Shown here piece by piece: positions 5,539-6,875 of a stretch of 6,875 nucleotides of DNA. Position 1 is the stretch's first letter. Every line of letters starts with the position of its first letter. Source of the stretch: Crocinitomicaceae bacterium. GTDB taxonomy: Bacteria; Bacteroidota; Bacteroidia; Flavobacteriales_D; Crocinitomicaceae. Location: assembly GCA_003512365.1 (NCBI GenBank), contig DORI01000024.1:364-7238 (forward strand), written 5' to 3'. Position numbers and translations under genes: made by a program. The notes under the pieces were generated by a model, which made no database searches, was not told the DNA's origin, and saw nothing but the letters and a program-made list of their open reading frames with translations.

Positions 5539-6875
5539 TTATTTTTTTCATTTGTTTTGGTGCTACGTCTTTCGCTCAAACTTCTTTCTATCGATTATAT
5601 AGTGGATCAGGTAATGATAAAGGAGAAGATGTAGTGCAATTGGAAGATTCAAGTTATGTCATTGTTGGTTCTTCCAGTAGTTGGGTTGACAACCAAGCAG
5701 CTTTCATGTTACACGTGGATAGTTTAGGCAATTATCTTTGGAGTCATGCCTATGGTGGGGCAGAGGTTGACGGAGGAAAGCGGGTTTTATACAAGCCTGG
5801 AAGTGGATTTTTCATCATCGGGCAGTCAAACTCCTATTCAACTTCAGCTGATTACGATTTTTATTTTGTTAAAACAGATGTAAATGGAACTCTCATTTCC
5901 GAAAAGACTATTTCGCATCCAGGTTGGGATCGCGTTCATGATGCAATTTGGACAAAAGATTCTACTCTTTTAGTTGTGGGGGAAACGCTTCCTGCACAAG
6001 GAGAATCAAATATATTTTTGGCTCTTATGAATCAAAATGGAGATTCTTTATGGACAAAGGAAATAGGAGGCATGGGTCCCGATAAGGCTACCTCTGTAAT
6101 TCGCGTAGATGATAGCTTATACCTTGTGGGTGGAGAGTTATTTATTGCGGATTCTGGATTTGTGAAAGGAATTGTCATGAAAATCAACAACCAAGGGCAA
6201 ATTGTTTGGCAAGACACCATTAACGAAATTACAGGAGAATCAGGTATTACCGAGTTAGCTTTGGCTCCTACATTTTATTATGGAATGGGTTATTCAAAAA
6301 AATCTGCTGAAGATTACGATCCTTTTTTTGGAAGATATAATTGGGATGGATCTTTCATTACAGGTTATGTTCAAGTAGAGAATAATTCCAGTAAAATTCC
6401 AAATGAAATGGTATATATTGCTGCCGGTAATCGCATGGCATTGGCAATGTCAAAATATGATTTCGCTCATCCAACAAGAGTTTATGATATGTTATTAGCC
6501 AATTTTGAAGCCAACGATTTATATTGGTTGGATCAGAGTGTATCCATTGAATATGAGCAGATGGAATATATTGGACAAGTAATCACAACTTCAGATAATT
6601 CTACAGTTTTTCTTGGTTCGAGCGATTGCCAATGGGTGTGCGAAACGTCTTTTAATGGTGGAGGACATATTTACTTAATGAAAGTGGGTAATCATAATCT
6701 GTTTCCTCAAACGAATCAATATACAACTATCAACGACATCCGCCAATTGGTAACTATTTCGGAAGAAACTACTCCATCAATAAAACTCTATCCAAATCCG
6801 GCTGATCATTATTTTGTTGTGGAGCTGGCAAATTCTATTAATTGTCTGATTCTCGGTCAAGATGGTAGGCTTATA
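5526..6875 (+). CDS. T9SS-secreted beta-propeller repeat protein (3' end beyond window)
   Basis: An open frame of 450 codons reaches the last base without a stop. MRILVIFFICFGATSFA is a signal peptide, likely cut before Gln18. The mature part has imperfect repeats of about 50-53 residues. The strand ending in Gly recurs at Gly48, Gly99, Gly152 and Gly202 (for example YVIVG, LLVVG, LYLVG). A following D-x-x-G-x-x-x-W turn recurs near Trp72, Trp176 and Trp228, with a degenerate copy near 118-125. A later blade-like unit spans about 351-388. This suggests a beta-propeller of roughly seven or eight blades. After a linker, IKLYPNPADHYFVVEL (419-434) is the start of a type A T9SS C-terminal sorting domain, with YPNP at 422-425. 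The usual domain is about 70 residues, so perhaps 30-40 are missing. The product should be secreted through the outer membrane and probably anchored to the surface. No enzymatic site was seen; a binding or adhesion role is only a guess. The ATG at 5526 lies inside the barrel gene's end. Confidence 0.88.
   Translation, partial: MRILVIFFICFGATSFAQTSFYRLYSGSGNDKGEDVVQLEDSSYVIVGSSSSWVDNQAAFMLHVDSLGNYLWSHAYGGAEVDGGKRVLYKPGSGFFIIGQSNSYSTSADYDFYFVKTDVNGTLISEKTISHPGWDRVHDAIWTKDSTLLVVGETLPAQGESNIFLALMNQNGDSLWTKEIGGMGPDKATSVIRVDDSLYLVGGELFIADSGFVKGIVMKINNQGQIVWQDTINEITGESGITELALAPTFYYGMGYSKKSAEDYDPFFGRYNWDGSFITGYVQVENNSSKIPNEMVYIAAGNRMALAMSKYDFAHPTRVYDMLLANFEANDLYWLDQSVSIEYEQMEYIGQVITTSDNSTVFLGSSDCQWVCETSFNGGGHIYLMKVGNHNLFPQTNQYTTINDIRQLVTISEETTPSIKLYPNPADHYFVVELANSINCLILGQDGRLI

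Noticed and set aside
6032..6220. 62-codon minus-strand open frame
   Set aside because: Antisense shadow of the T9SS propeller gene.
1..6875. tRNA, rRNA, CRISPR array, insertion sequence or strong intrinsic terminator
   Set aside because: Read on both strands; no cloverleaf, spaced direct repeats, transposase motif or GC-rich hairpin with T-run was found.

Overview
The window looks like a chromosomal segment of a Bacteroidota species, probably a flavobacterial-type lineage (a guess below phylum level). Evidence: the DNA is AT-rich, and the starts lack Shine-Dalgarno sequences and are preceded by A-rich leaders. One gene ends in a type IX secretion (T9SS) C-terminal sorting domain. A lipoprotein with a Cys-Lys-Lys mature end lies next to an outer-membrane beta-barrel of a kind common in this phylum.

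Layout: (1) positions 1-398, minus strand, hold the N-terminal part of an FAD-binding oxidase of the GlcD/FAD_binding_4 type, cut by the window edge. (2) 399-480 is a short divergent intergenic region with candidate Bacteroidota-type -7 elements on both strands and a small inverted repeat. (3) 481-1689 encodes a complete 3-oxoadipyl-CoA/acetyl-CoA thiolase (PcaF/PaaJ type). (4) 1689-6875 holds four envelope or secreted-protein genes on the plus strand: a secreted YCF48/BNR-type propeller protein, a large lipoprotein, a probable outer-membrane beta-barrel (DUF5723-like), and a repeat-propeller protein with a T9SS sorting tail that runs off the window.

The plus-strand genes are packed very tightly. 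There are two TGATG stop/start junctions (1687-1691 and 4316-4320), one 13-base overlap (5526-5538) and one 35-base gap (2697-2731). I see no terminator between them, so a single transcript from the thiolase onward is likely. The thiolase is a cytosolic acyl-CoA enzyme, while the four genes after it all encode exported proteins with no obvious metabolic link. The lipoprotein and barrel are the most likely physical partners. The final gene encodes a probable T9SS cargo.

No RNA gene, CRISPR array, insertion sequence or phage gene was seen. The most interesting part is the uncharacterised lipoprotein/beta-barrel pair with its adjacent T9SS propeller. Nothing in the sequence proves a new system.
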